64,000 nt of DNA from Anisodus tanguticus (GCA_034509755.1 CM067544.1:7357501-7421500), one strand, 5' to 3'; shown: positions 33,801 to 45,689, counted from the stretch's first letter. Program-made: numbers and translations. The notes: generated by a model not told the origin, from the sequence alone.

Positions 33801-35080
33801 TAAGGCTCGTCTTGTGGCTAATGGCACAAATCGGCGGAGGGCATTGATTGTGGTGAGACCTTCAGCCCGGTTGTCAAACCGGCTACCATCCGCAGAGTTT
33901 TGAGCATAGCCATGGGCAAACACCGGCCGATCCATCGGCTTGATGTGAAGAATGCATTCTTACATGGGGATCCGAGAGAGACAGTCTACATGTATCGCCC
34001 ACCGGGGTTCACCCATCCGGTAGTTCCTCACTATGTGTGCCGTCTCCGTAAGTCACTATATGGCCCGAAGTAGGCCCCCGTGCGTGGTATGATCGCTTTG
34101 CCGTGTATATCTTGCGATTGGGTTTGTATGCAGCAAGAGTGATACATCACTTTTCATTTTCATCGAGGTAGTAGCACGACTTACTTATTACTTTACGTGG
34201 ATGATATTGTTCTTACCGCTCCTCCGACGGATTAAAAAATGAGATTATTGCCTTGCTCAAGTCCGAATTTGCAATGACCGATTTGGGAAAGCCGAGTTAC
34301 TTTTTGGGGATATCGGTGACCAGGTCTCGCCAATTATATGTTCTTGTGTCGGCGTAAGTATGCGAAGAGATTGTGTACGGGGCTAAGATGGCGAACCGCA
34401 AAGAGGTGCCTACTCCGGTTGATTCCAAATCTAAGCTCGGTGCTATGGATGGTGCTCCGATGTCGATCCTACTCGTATAGGAGCCTTGCAAGTGCACTTC
34501 GATATCTCACATTCACCGGCCGGACATAGCTTATGTTGTTCGGCGGGTGTGCTTATTCATGCATGCCCCCGGGGAGTCTCATTTCATCGCTCTTAAGTGT
34601 ATCATTCGATACATTAAGGGCACTCTTGATTATGGTTTGCACCTATACCCCTCTCGCACCGAACGGGTTGCTTTCATATACGGATGCGATTGGGCGGGGT
34701 GTCCGGACACGCGACGCTCCACCTCCGGCTTTTGTGTTTTCTTAGGGGATAATCTCGATTTCTTGGTCCGCAAGCGACGAGGCTACCCTATCTCGCTCCA
34801 AAGGCCGAGGCCGAGTACGAGGCGTTGCAAATGTAGTAGCCGAGATTTGTTGGCTCGAAAATTTATTGTTAGAACTTTAGTGTCCTTTGCGTCGAGCATC
34901 TATTGTGTATTGTGATAACATCTCGCCATCTATATTTCTCATAATCCGGTTCAACATCAGCGAACCAAGCATATTGAGATAGACCTACACTTCGTTCGTG
35001 AGAAAGTTGCGTTAGGCCATGTCAGAGTGTTACATGTTCCATCATCCTATCAGTATGCAGACATATTTACCAAAGGACTT
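30879..35080 (+). pseudogene. Copia A gag-pol polyprotein, broken
   Basis: The start ATG is at 30879. Gag (to about 31500) reads in more than one frame, with WIYGSISQDLLLTIM and YCKQLKLLADQL, followed by a G/R-rich tail. Protease carries YMDSSATSH at 32019-32045, where the usual D-[ST]-G has become D-S-S. The pre-integrase HNRLGHP is near 32420. Integrase catalytic residues are visible as HADLW (about 32597), CDNGREF (about 32785) and KAERIIR (about 32892), and the open frame runs 32654-33691. Reverse transcriptase and RNase H follow in pieces: YVDDIVLTA near 34196 with a frameshift after it, [15 protein letters not shown] near 34690, and HVPSSYQYADIFTKGLP near 35040. Confidence 0.9.
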
Positions 35081-35150
35081 CCCGCAGGTTATTTCTTGAC
35101 TTCGAGCCGGTCTCGGCGTCCGGCCTCCTCCCGCTCCGACTGAGGGGGTG

Positions 35151-35392
35151 TGTAAACGTGTAAATATATTCCCTACCCATAATTAGAATATTTTCATATA
35201 TTGTGTAAATATAATTATGGTAAGACTAGGATTCCTCTTTTGTATAGACTTAGGATTCCTCTTTTGTATAGGCTTAGGATTCCTCTTTTGTATAGGCTTA
35301 GGATTCCTATTGTATAAGGGATGAATATTGTACTCTATATATACCTTGATGTTAATGAAAGACTTCTCAAGGGAGATTAATATCATCTTACA
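35151..35392 (+). repeat. Copia A 3' LTR (242 bp)
   Basis: Same ends as the 5' LTR but with three copies of the 24-bp unit, which explains exactly the 24-bp length difference. Otherwise about six base differences. Confidence 0.93.
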
Positions 35393-35436
35393 TTGAGAAC
35401 AAAAATATTGACTTGATTCAAATAGCTTGTCATTCT

Positions 35437-35643
35437 TGAAATATAGAATAATTTCCCTTAGGGATTCCTTTCATTATTCACAATATATATAGCTGTACAA
35501 AGATTGATTCCTAATATGGTACGAATCCTAACTTACCTTACAAAGGTTGATTCGTAATACAATTAGAATCATAAGTTACCTTAAATATTCATCTATCATA
35601 ATTACAAAATATACAGAGAATAGTCGGAGAATATTCGCTAATA
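35437..35643 (-). repeat. Copia B complete (3') LTR
   Basis: 207 bp, reading TATTAGCGAATATTC...ATATTTCA on the minus strand, preceded by the purine tract CTGAGGGGAG. The first 100 bp match 36614-36512. Confidence 0.85.
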
Positions 35644-35644
35644 C

Positions 35645-36513
35645 TCCCCTCAGACGGAGCGGGAGGAGGCCGAACGCTAAGGCTGGATCGGAAGTCGGTG
35701 AAAAGCTGTCGTGGTAGTCCCTTTGTGAAGATGTCTGCATACTGATAAGAGGAAGGCACGTGTAATATTTTGACCTGACCACGGGCAACCTTCTCTCGCA
35801 CAAAGTGGATATCCATCTCAATATGCTTAGTCCGCTGATGTTGGACCGAATTATGAGACATATAGATGGCAGATATGTTGTCACAATAGACTATAGACGC
35901 CTTGCGGAGTGGACACTGGAGCTCCAAAAGAAGATTTCGGAGCTAACAGATCTCAACAACTACATTAGCAACACCGCGATATTCTGCTTCAGCACTCGAA
36001 CGGGATAGTGTGGCCTGCCTCTTGGCGGACCATAAGATAAGATTATCCCCGAGAAATACACAGTACCCTGAGGTGGAGCGGCGTGTCTGGGCATCCTGCC
36101 CAATCTGCATCCCTGTAGGCAAGTAGCTTGGTTGGGGCAGAGGGGTATAGATGTAATCCAACGTCTAGTGTGCACTTAACGTATCTGATAATACGTTTGA
36201 GGGCGGCAAAATGGGACTCTCGGGGGTCGTGCATGAACAGACACACCTGCTGAACGGCATATGCAATATCAGGCCTAGTGAATGTAAGATACTGAAGAAC
36301 ACCTGCTAGACTCCGATATAGAGAGGGATCAGAAACTGGTGCACCGTCATTGGCACTAAGCTTGGATTTGGAGTCCACCGGAGTTGGCATAATTTTACAA
36401 TTTGTCATCTTGGCCCTGTACACTATCTCTTCTGCATACTTACGCTGACACATGAACATAGTGGTTGCAGATCTGGTTACCGATATACCCAAAAAATAAC
36501 TTAGCTTGACCAA
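35645..36513 (-). pseudogene. Copia B reverse transcriptase C-terminus and RNase H
   Basis: From 36513 the frame reads KLSYFLGISVTRS, KIMPTPVDSKSKLS and LTFTRPDIAYAVQQVC, continuing into RNase H with [10 protein letters not shown]. After a frameshift near 36060 come [20 protein letters not shown] (36034-35975), VYCDNISAIYMSHN and HVPSSYQYADIFTKGLP (to about 35705). The catalytic RT core YVDD lies upstream and has been deleted. Confidence 0.9.
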
Positions 36514-36619
36514 GTTACCTTACAAAGGTTGATTCCTAATACAATTAGAATCCTAAGTTACCTTAAATATACATCTATCACAATTACAAAATATACAGAG
36601 AATATTCATTAATAATTCT

Positions 36620-37528
36620 AAAGATGATTTTATTATTCCAAAGAGGAGGAGGAAGATACAAGAAAGAGACGGTAAAAAAAGGAGAAGATCATTAAAATAA
36701 TTATAATATTTCCACTGTAATCCCACAAAGCGGGATCTGTGAGAAGATGATTAAAATAGTCAACCATTTATTCTAAAGAGGAAGAGGAGAATGAGAAGAA
36801 ACATGGAAAAGAACTGGAAAAGTAAAATAGATGATTAAAATAAAAAAGGAGAAACGAATTGAATTTGTATAATCATTATTAGAAGAGATAAATGAGTTAA
36901 ATTAACGAAAAATGAAGTGGTAAATTGCACTTATGGTAAGAATATTTTTTTTCTGAAAAGATTAATTTTCGTTTTATGCTTTCTGGAAGAAGCAAAGATT
37001 TACAATTTATTTTCAATAACAAAAAAGTTATTTCTATTTGCTTCTACTTAAAAGCTATTTTGCTTATTATTACTGTATTAACCAAACACTCCAAATTTCT
37101 AAAAGAAAGTATTTTTTTTTTAACTTTAACCGTACGTATCTTGGTCAAACAGGTTGTAAACAGGTTATGAATCTAACAAAGAAACCTTCAAGGAATTGAC
37201 GTGACACAGACTCAATTGTCCCGTAGGGCAATCACATATACACATTCCCCATTTAGATATTTTGTGAGCTAACAAGTACAGACAACTGGACTTATATACG
37301 TATCCAAGAACTCAAATCAAAGCAACTTCGTTTGGCTCTTGAATCCCACAAATACCGTTAGTGAAGCAAAGAGAACCATTGATATTATAACTGGAGAAAC
37401 AAAAGATACTAAAATTCACACAAATTAAATCACATAACTAGTCGGTAGGATGAAGTCTAAAATCTTATCACACCGACTGATCATCAGCTCATACATCAAA
37501 TGTACTTAATTTCTTTCCTTTTCTCCTT
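36620..37528. other. Spacer downstream of the EAR-motif gene
   Basis: AT-rich. A short piece at about 36719-36750 (cactgtaatcccacaaagcgg) resembles the SINE-like core seen elsewhere. A stretch at 36960-37100 with gcttctacttaaaagct and aaccaaacact resembles one arm of a hAT-type MITE. The part nearest 37529 is presumably the 3' untranslated region of the next gene. Confidence 0.35.
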
Positions 37529-38334
37529 TCAAGTCATATTCAAACTTAAAACTTGAAATAGCCAAGGAGGATTACTCAATGAATCTTGTCTATATTGCTC
37601 TTCAACATTTGGATTACTGTGTCTTCCACCAAGCTGGAAACTCGGATTCGACACGGGCAAATTCTCAAGTCCCCATTTATGTCCATGTAGATCATTCCTC
37701 GGATTTGTCTTCAATTGGCTTGCTAAATTTGTATGCTTTATTTGGCTAGAAGCGGATCCCGTGGAATTCGAAGAGGAAAAACTTGGTGAAGAATCAAAAT
37801 TAGCTGTTTTTCTCCTTCTGTTGTTATAACTTGACAAGCCTAAAGTTAACTCTAGTTCAGTGTCATCTTCATTAATATCATTACCAGCTGATTCTGCAAT
37901 GTGCTCTTGATCAGTTGGCCTTATTTCCAAGTCAATACATTGACGGGTGGACTTCTTGTCTGAATCAAGATTAATATGATGGTTGACCACTTGATGATCT
38001 TTCATGACTTGTTGCGGCCGGCTACTTGACATGTTTTTCATCAATAATTTCTGGGTTTGATATAGACGATGAAGTTCGTACACCTGTGATCCGAAGAAAA
38101 AAATTGAATTACTAACATTCATGCATACGAGTGTGCCACCAAAGACTTACAAGATCTACATTCTAGAGTTAGTAGGTTCAGAATAAGTGTGATCACAATG
38201 CACAGAGGCCGAGAATATGGGGATGGTAGAATTAATTAGTAATGACAATTTACCTGTTCTCTAAAGATTTCTTCGTGCTTTAACATGGCCATCTTCATGT
38301 ATTCCTTATCGTATGGATTGAGAAGCTTCTCCAT
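37529..38334 (-). CDS. Plant protein with DUF863-like N-terminus and EAR-like motif (2 exons)
   Basis: Exon 1 is 38334-38254 (27 codons) and exon 2 is 38083-37529, making a 211-aa protein with a GT-AG intron in phase 0. The N-terminus reads EYMKMAMLKHEEIFREQVYELHRLYQ across the junction. This signature is shared by DUF863 and related plant proteins of unknown role. LELTL at 104-108 fits the LxLxL EAR repression motif, so an interaction with TOPLESS-type co-repressors is possible (inference). The rest is low-complexity Ser/Asn-rich and ends PPWLFQVLSLNMT. At 211 aa it is much shorter than full DUF863 proteins. The ATG at 38122 lies inside the intron and is not the start. Confidence 0.85.
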
Positions 38335-39470
38335 TTTTAAGACTGAAGAAATTCTGATAAAAAGATGGAGGAAGAAGAAGAAGAGGAGGAGGATATGTTT
38401 CTTCAATTTCACTCAATATCTCCGGAATTGGGAATGTATTACCTAAAAGAAGCAGAAATCAGGGTAAGTTTCTTGAGGAATGAATAAAGAAATAGTAGCC
38501 ATTTAATTGTGATAATAGAAATAAGTTGATAGACGTCAAAGGCTATCAGCTAAGAAAATATCAGGCTTCAAAATTTATTGCAAGTTTGTGATGACTGAAG
38601 GAGATTAACGCACCTCTTTTTTGCATGTATGATTTTGTTTGTTTTTATCGTTCATTCTTTACCATACAAATTACTGTCAATTTGATCGGGCCACAGCAAT
38701 AATAATAATAGTCGTATTAAATATAAATCAACCATGATATATATCATTGTCATAAGAACAATAATATTCTTGTAAAATCGAGTGCATATATTCCAAGAAA
38801 AATACAGATATTTTTCAGACAAGTTAAACTATTCCCTTTTACCAGTTCTATTATAAGTAACTGGTTTACAGCATGCCACATGCATCTCTGCCATTTAAAC
38901 CCAGTGCTTGTCGTTGAATTGACAGCTTCACTACCTTTTTTTGGGATCCTTTTGATATTTCAGTTTTTTCATTTGTTAGGTAATTAGGAAACATATATAC
39001 CAAGATACCTGTACTTACATGTCGAATTCTACTGGAGTATTTATAATTCCATTCAGTGTATCAAAGAAATTTCTAGCTATTAATTATGTTATCAGATAGA
39101 TCATTACTAGCATTCACAAATTGGTAATATCATCACCAAATTACTAAAGAAATTGGTCATTTTCCTCAGACGCTAACGCATGCTACCGTTCATGTAAATT
39201 AAGTTAATATCTCAGAACAATAAACTTAGATTATCAATCAATCAAGAAAGAAAGAAAGAACAAGAAAAATTAGATGCTCTTTTGTTTAAATCTATGACTA
39301 AATTGAGCGTCTTTACCTGTAACGCAAGTAGTACTCTTATGAAGAGAAGACAATAGGAGGAGAAGAACTTTGAGAGGAGCTTGCAAACCAAACTTGAGAC
39401 TTAGGTTTTCTTTTATGATATGATAGGCTTTAATTTGCCTTCACATTCCCCAGTATACTATATAGTATAT
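38335..39470 (-). promoter_or_regulatory. Leader and probable 5'UTR intron of the EAR-motif gene
   Basis: Upstream of the start, a purine-rich leader (gaggaagaagaagaag) runs to a possible acceptor CTTTTAG near 38452. A matching donor (TACAG|GTAAAG on the minus strand) lies near 39317, next to a leader-like block at about 39320-39400. A TATA-like tatagtatatac is near 39460. This suggests an intron of about 0.86 kb in the 5' leader. Transcript data would be needed to confirm it. Confidence 0.4.
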
Positions 39471-39835
39471 ACTGCCAAAGTGAACCCAAAGATATATATA
39501 AATAAAAAATAATTAAAAGAGGAAAGAATAAAATAGCATTATTAGGACTGCTAAGGAAGAATTTAAGATTCTCTTTTATCACACAGAAATCAAAGCAAAT
39601 GTTGTTGCATTTTTGGAGTTTGGAGAAAAAGAGAAATAGAGATAGAGACTAGCTAGACTAGAGAGGAAGCATGCCAAACAAATCCAGTCCCCTTAGCCAA
39701 TGTGGTTTAAGATTTGTGAAAGAAACAAGTCCAGCACTGCACACCATATTTAAACATTTTCTAATCACGATAACATATTAACTTAATAATATATAGTTGT
39801 ACTGTCATATAATGCAAGGAAAAGAATAATATATT

Positions 39836-40070
39836 CTCCCTCCGTCCCAAAATATTTGTGATATTTTTCTTTTTAAAAATCAATTTAATTAAATTTTAAA
39901 ATTATATTAGATTAAATTAATTTTTTAAAATTTAATTATTTGAAAAAGTATTATATATTGCAATTCTTCTTATATTAATGTGATGAAAAAATATAACTTA
40001 AAATACTGATCAAAACTCATATAATTTAACTCGTAAAAAGTATAATATGACAAGTATTTTGAAACACATG
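39836..40070. mobile_element. Stowaway-like remnant with one recognisable end
   Basis: It begins CTCCCTCCGTCCCAAAATA, the classic end of Stowaway/mariner MITEs, followed by AT-rich sequence with ttgtgatattttt and a later tattttgaaacacatgta. The matching right-hand inverted repeat is missing or too mutated to see. Confidence 0.5.
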
Positions 40071-40570
40071 TATTACTTCTATATATGTGAACACACCCCG
40101 GGGGAGGGGGGTGTTAAGGCAAATTATCAAAATAACAGCTTAGGAAGGAATCACATGCACTGCGAAAATACAATATACCTTATTTTGTTACACAGTTTTC
40201 TCAACCTTTGCCTTACACTTGTACAAATAATAGTTGTATCTGATATTGCCCCCATCCATTCTGGCCTTGAAGGATAGAGAAAAATAGGTGTCATCACCTG
40301 GCCCGGACAATAGATTTGATCCTGGCCGTACGTTTTGTGGGTACCCCTTCGTATACTCCAAAAGTTGATCGACTTATCTTCAACATTTTACCCACCTCAT
40401 CCTACGCCTCAATTATTGTACACATACGGTCGAATATCATTAAAATAATACAATAATGTGTTCTTAGCTTATGATTAAGGACTAATATTAAGTTAGAAAA
40501 AAAATTACACTATTATTCCTCTACTTATTAAATTATCATACCGGGCTTGCTATCTCCCGCTATAGATCAA

Positions 40571-40738
40571 TGTATTAGCGAATATTTTTCATATATTCGT
40601 CATATATTGTGTAATATAAATATTATATATTTATGGTATATTAGGATCCTTACCGAATTAGGATTCCTCTCTTGTACACATTATATATATTTTGTAATAA
40701 TGAGAATACTCCCCAAGAGAAATTATTACAATCTTATA
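40571..40738 (+). repeat. Copia C 5' LTR
   Basis: Starts TGTATTAGCG and ends just before the primer-binding site TGGTATCAGAAG at 40739. It matches 45514-45682. Confidence 0.85.
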
Positions 40739-40937
40739 TGGTATCAGAAGTCAAAAACCTAGAGTTTCTCTAAGTCTAACCGTCAACCCCCACCCCATTT
40801 TTTTTTCTTCTTCTTGTTTTTTGTTCCAGCAGCCGCCGGTGACCAATGACCACCCCAAAATAATCCCTTCTTGCTTTCTATTCTTTTTCCAGTGACCACC
40901 CCAAAATTGCTCTCTATTCTTTTTCTTCTACACTATA

Positions 40938-43900
40938 ATGTCTAATCCCCATAATACTACCGAGGCCTCATCCACCACCGTAGTCACTTCAGACAACCCA
41001 AGACCATTTTTTCTCCATTTATTCATCCCGCACTCACCGTCTCAAACATCAAGCATTGTCTCCCAATCATCCTTGATCAAGAAAACGGTCAGGACACTTC
41101 ATGGGTCAAACTTTTTCGTATTCATGCATGTCTCTACAACGTGCTCGACCACATTGATGACTCATTCCCTCGCCCCTCTGAAGTTGACGATGCTACTTGG
41201 CTTCGTCTTGATGCCGCTGTAAAACAGTGGATATATGGTAGTATTTCTCAGGATTTGCTTCTCACTATAATGAAATTTGGCGCCTCGGCTCGTGATTTAT
41301 GGCTTCGGTTGGAAGAAATATTTCAAGATAACAAGCACATTCGTGTTGTGTATTTGGAGGAAAAATTCAATAGCACACGCCTTGAAAATTTCTCCAACAT
41401 GACGGATTATTGCAAGCAGTTGAAACTTTTGGCGGATCAACTATCCAACGTCGGCACACCGGTCTCGAAGATAAAGATGGTCTTACAATTAGTTGCAGGT
41501 CTTCCGAAAGGTGAATATGATACTCTGGCCACCATGATACAACAGGCTAATCCGTTGCCCAGTTTCAACAAAGCTCGCTCATAATTGTTGCTTGAAGAAA
41601 TCCGACGTGCAAAACAGGACGAACATACCCAAAAGGCGCTAGCGGTTGAAACACCTCCCCAAAATAACACTATCGCCGGACCACCACCGCCGGAAAACAC
41701 CCAACAGAGGCATAACCGCGGTGGTAGGGGCGGTAGAGGCCGCGGCGGCAGGGGTGGCAGAGGACGTGGAAAGGGCCGCGACAGCCATCAACAATTTTCC
41801 CGCCAGCAGCAGCCCAATCCAACGCCTCATTGGACCAGCCCAACACATAATGCCAAACAGCCGAATTGGGCCTCAACTCCTCCACAATATCATGCCTAAT
41901 ATCCATATCTTCAACAAGGGATATTGGGCCATTTTCCAGCATCCAGAACTGGGTCACACAACTCGCCTCAGGCCCATTATCCACGGTACCCAACAAAGCT
42001 GGCCCCAACCGATTTGGGCTAGGCTTTTAGCAGTCTCAATTTGCAGCAGCCCGACGAAAATTGGTACATGGACACGGGCGCCACATCTCACCTCACTCGG
42101 TCTGCATGTATTATTCCTAAATTGTTTCCATTAAAGCATCCTCAATATATTACTGTTGGCAAAGATTATCACACTCCAATGCAGGGTCATGGTACCTCCC
42201 ACACACAGCCACCACATCCGTCCTTCGCCCTTAAAAATGTCCTGTATACCCCTAACATTATTAAAAACCTTATTTCTGTCCGCAAGTTTTCTCATGATTA
42301 TTCTGTCTCTGTTGAGTTTGACCCATTTGGTTTTACTGTGAAGGATCTTCATACGGGGACCCATCTTACGAGATGCAATAGCACGGGGGATCTATATCCA
42401 TTCCCATTCCCATCCACCTCCACTGCCGGATCTTGCTCTCCAGTCTCTCTCGCTGCTATCTCTTGGCACAATAGGCTTGGCCACCAACCCCAGTTTTTAA
42501 TTTTCTTAGAGGCAATAACTTTATCAAATGTAATAATGGGAAACTTGCCCAAAACTGTGTTTCTTGTTGTTTAGGCAAACATGTTCGTCTTCCGTTTAAA
42601 TCATCTACCAGCATTACGTTTTCATCATTTGATATTATTCATGCTGATTTGTGGACATCTCCTATCTCCAGTTCCCTTGGTCATAAATATTATCTGATTT
42701 TGTTAGATGATTTTTCTCATTATATTTGGCTATTCCCACTCAAATTTAAATCGGAAGTGTTTGCAAAATTTCTTGAGTTTCGTACTTTTATAAAAACACA
42801 GTTTGAGAAATATATAAAATCATTACAGTGTGATAATGGTCGTGAATTCAATAACTCTACGTTTCACCGATTTTGTAGAAACAATGGCATAGTTTTTCAT
42901 TTCTCCTGCCTCCATACATCACCTCAAAATGGTAAGGTTGAACGCATCATCCGCACTATTAATAACATGATTCGCACTCTCATGTTTCATGCCTCTCTTC
43001 CTCCGTCCTTCTGGATCTATGCCGCAAAATGTCTGAATATATTCTAAATATTCTACCCACCAATACCCTTCACAACATGACTCCGACCGAAATTCAATAC
43101 CGCAGGATTCCCTTATACGATCACTTAAGGATATTTGGTTGTCTGTGCTATCCCAATCTTGCCTCCACCACCCCTCACAAACTAGCGCCTCGAACCACTC
43201 TGTGTGTCTTCGTAGATTTCCCGCCTAATCATATGGGCTATCTGTGCTATGACGTGTCCACTCATCAAATTCACATATCTCGTCATGTTACGTTCGGCAA
43301 GACCACATTCCCATTTTTGAATCTCCAAAAATTTTGAAAATCAGACTACTTTTTTTATGAGCCCGCCGTCTCTCCTATAATCCTCAATCAACTAACACCG
43401 TCCGCCACCGGAAACACTTCTTAGCCACCAGTTTCCGCTGTGTCAGTCGGTCATCCGTTGGCACTGCCGCCGTCGCTGTCTTCCCTACTCTCTTCGTCGG
43501 TCTTGCCTAACCCAGATCACAAATCTGTTACCACCGTCTCCACACAGGCCCACCACCAACAGAACACCCACCTCCAACCCAATGCAATGTCTCCTCCCTC
43601 ACTCGACCATTCTGACAACAACCAATACACCGTCGACCATTTCCACCACCACATACCACCACGCTCTCCGTATCCGACGCTATCAACACCGCCACCATCG
43701 CCATTGTCCGATACCTCACCACCGTCGACCACATCAGATCCAAATCAACTCGTCACTTCTCCAACCCAAACACACTATTCCGACACAACACCACCAATAA
43801 CCACCAAGCATCGCCAATCCCCGACACCAGTCACTCACCAACCGACAAACCCACCCACTGCCCCAACCCACCAAATGGAAATCCATGCCAAACACGGGAT

Positions 43901-45480
43901 TTTCAAGCCCAAAACCCAATTTAACATGTCCATCCAAACAATTTCCCCAATCCCTAAAAACCCAAAATTAGCCAAAATGGACCCTAATTGGAATGCTGTA
44001 ATGTGTGAGGAATTTAATGCTTTAATTAAATAACACACGTGGAACTTAGTACCTAGATCGGAGGGGGTGAATGTGATCTGTTACATGTGGCTATTTTATC
44101 ACAAATTCAGATATGACGGAGACCTAGAGAGGTACAAGGCACGACTTGTGGCTAATGGCACAAATCCCGCACCAATGTCGCCTTGACCCTCTTTTCCAAG
44201 AGGACCTGCTTTTCCAGGATCACCAAAAAGAGTGGGAAATCAGCATGAGGGTATTGATTGTGGTGAGACATTCAGCCCGGTTGTCAAACCGTCTACCAAT
44301 CGCACAGTCCTGAGTATAGCCACGGATAAGCACTGACCGATACATCAGTTTGATGTGAAAAATGTATTTTTACATGGGGACTTGAAAGAAACAGTGTACA
44401 TGCACCAGCCACCTAAGTTTGTCCATCCGGCAGTCCCCAGTTATGTTTGTCGTCTCCGTAAGTCACTATATGGCCTGAAATAGGCCCCCGTGCGTGGTAT
44501 GATCTATTTGCCATGTATATTATACAGATTGGTTTGTCTGTAGCATGTGTGATAATTCTCTTTTTATTTTTCATCGAGGTAGTAGCACTGCTTACTTACT
44601 ATTATATGTGGATGATATTGTTCTCACTGCTTCATATGAAGGTTTGAAAAATGAGATTATTGCTTCACTCAAAACCGAATTTGCTATGACTGACTTGGGC
44701 AAGTTGAGTTACTTCTTGGGTATTTCAGTGACCAGATCTATAGATCATATATTCTTGAGTCAGCGTAAGTATTCATAAGAGATAATATACATGGCAAAGA
44801 TGACAAATTGCAAAATCATGCCCACTCCGGTTGATTCGAAATCCAAGCTCAGTGTTTTGGATGGTGTTCCAGTCGCTGATCCTACTATATATAGAAGCCT
44901 TGCAGGTGCACTTCAGTAACTAACTTTCACCAGACCGGATATAGCATATGATGTTCAGCAGGTGTGTCTGTTCATGCATGCCCCATACATTAAGGGCACA
45001 CTTGATTTTGGATTACATCTATACCCCTCTGCACCGACCAGGTTGCTGTCTTACACGGATGCAGATTGGACAGGGTATCCGGACACGCGACACTCCACTT
45101 CTGACTACTGTGTATTCTTAGGGGATAATCTAGTTTCATGGTCTGCCAAGAGACAAGCCACATATCCCGTTCGAGTGCCGAAGCAGAATACAGAGGTGTT
45201 GCCAATGTTGTTGCTGAGATTTGTTGGCTCCGAAATCTGCTTTTGGAGCTTCAGTGTCCTTTGCGTCGGGCGTCCATCGTCTATTGTGATAACATAATTG
45301 CCATATATCTCTCTCACAATCCGGTTCAACATCAGAGAACCAAACACATTGAGATGGATATACATTTTGCTCGTGAGAAGGTTGCTCTCGGTTTGCATGT
45401 GCCTTCGTCATACCAGTATGCAGATATATTCACCAAAGGACTTCCCATATAATTATTCCTTGACTTCAGATCCAGTCTCA
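40938..45480 (+). pseudogene. Copia C gag-pol polyprotein, broken
   Basis: Gag starts at 40938 and shifts frame near 41030. The main part is open from 41141 to a TAA at 41582-41584, then continues in frame as a G/R-rich nucleocapsid-like tail (GGRGGRGRGGRGG, 41585-41899). Protease has an intact active site, YMDTGATSH (about 42065). The pre-integrase HNRLGH is near 42470. Integrase shows HADLWTSP, CDNGREF and KVERIIR, with a frameshift near 43030. A proline/threonine-rich linker (43440-43900) precedes the RT. RT is interrupted by a 75-bp insertion (44167-44241), but YVDDIVLTA near 44607 is intact. RNase H follows in two frames to about 45455. Confidence 0.9.
44167..44241. repeat. 75-bp insertion in Copia C RT with 5-bp direct repeat
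   Basis: Compared with Copia A, 75 extra bases sit between GCACAAATC and AGCATGAGG. AAATC occurs on both sides (44162-44166, 44237-44241). The insert has no match elsewhere in the window that I can see and breaks the RT between the ARLVANGTN and IDCGETF blocks. Read in reverse complement it gives a run of Gly-X-Y triplets. Confidence 0.75.
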
Positions 45481-45513
45481 GCGTCCGGCCTCCTCCCACT
45501 CCGACTGATGGGA

Positions 45514-45682
45514 TGTATTAGCGAATATTCTCCATATATTCGTCATATATTGTGTAATTATAAATATTGTATATTTATGATTTATTAGGATCCTTACCGA
45601 ATTAGAATTCCTCTCTTGTACACATTATATATTTTTTGTAATAACGAGAATACCCTGTAAGGGAAATTATTACAATCTTACC
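45514..45682 (+). repeat. Copia C 3' LTR
   Basis: Matches 40571-40738 and starts TGTATTAGCGAATATTCTCC. The end is uncertain by a few bases because the usual CA is not preserved. Confidence 0.8.
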
Positions 45683-45689
45683 CAATGAA

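Larger units (their letters stand above)
30523..35392 (+). mobile_element. Copia LTR retrotransposon A, full length, defective
   Basis: 4870 bp bounded by LTRs (30523-30740 and 35151-35392) that start TGTAAACG and end CTTACA. They are flanked by a 5-bp target duplication TTGAG (30518-30522, 35393-35397). The primer-binding site TGGTATCAAGAGCC follows the 5' LTR, and a purine tract TGAGGGGGTG precedes the 3' LTR. Internal order is gag, protease, integrase, reverse transcriptase, RNase H, which is the Copia order. Several frameshifts and stops make it non-autonomous. The two LTRs differ by about six substitutions and one 24-bp repeat unit, so the insertion is fairly young. Confidence 0.95.
35437..36614 (-). 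mobile_element. Copia B, internal-deletion derivative
   Basis: A minus-strand Copia copy with one complete LTR (35437-35643) and only about 100 bp of the other (about 36512-36614). Both sides carry the 5-bp duplication ATTCT (plus strand; 35432-35436 and 36615-36619). Between them only the end of reverse transcriptase plus RNase H remains. The shortened LTR joins directly to the RT sequence at about 36512. Both LTRs begin TATTA rather than TG. It starts only 45 bp after Copia A and has the opposite orientation. Confidence 0.88.
40571..45682 (+). mobile_element. Copia LTR retrotransposon C, full length, defective
   Basis: About 5.1 kb with LTRs at 40571-40738 and about 45514-45682, both starting TGTATTAGCGAATATT. 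The primer-binding site TGGTATCAGAAG begins at 40739, and the purine tract TGATGGGA precedes the 3' LTR. Gene order is gag, protease, integrase, RT, RNase H. LTR 3' ends are mutated (TATA versus ACCC), and I cannot see a target duplication. Its proteins are close to those of Copia A, B and E. Confidence 0.9.

Noticed and set aside
38084..38122. Start of the EAR-motif gene at 38122
   Set aside because: That ATG is intronic. Splicing from exon 1 (38334-38254) gives the conserved FREQ|VYELHRLY join.
40571..45682. Target duplication for Copia C
   Set aside because: The flanks ATCAA and CCAAT do not match, and the LTR ends are mutated, so no duplication can be claimed.
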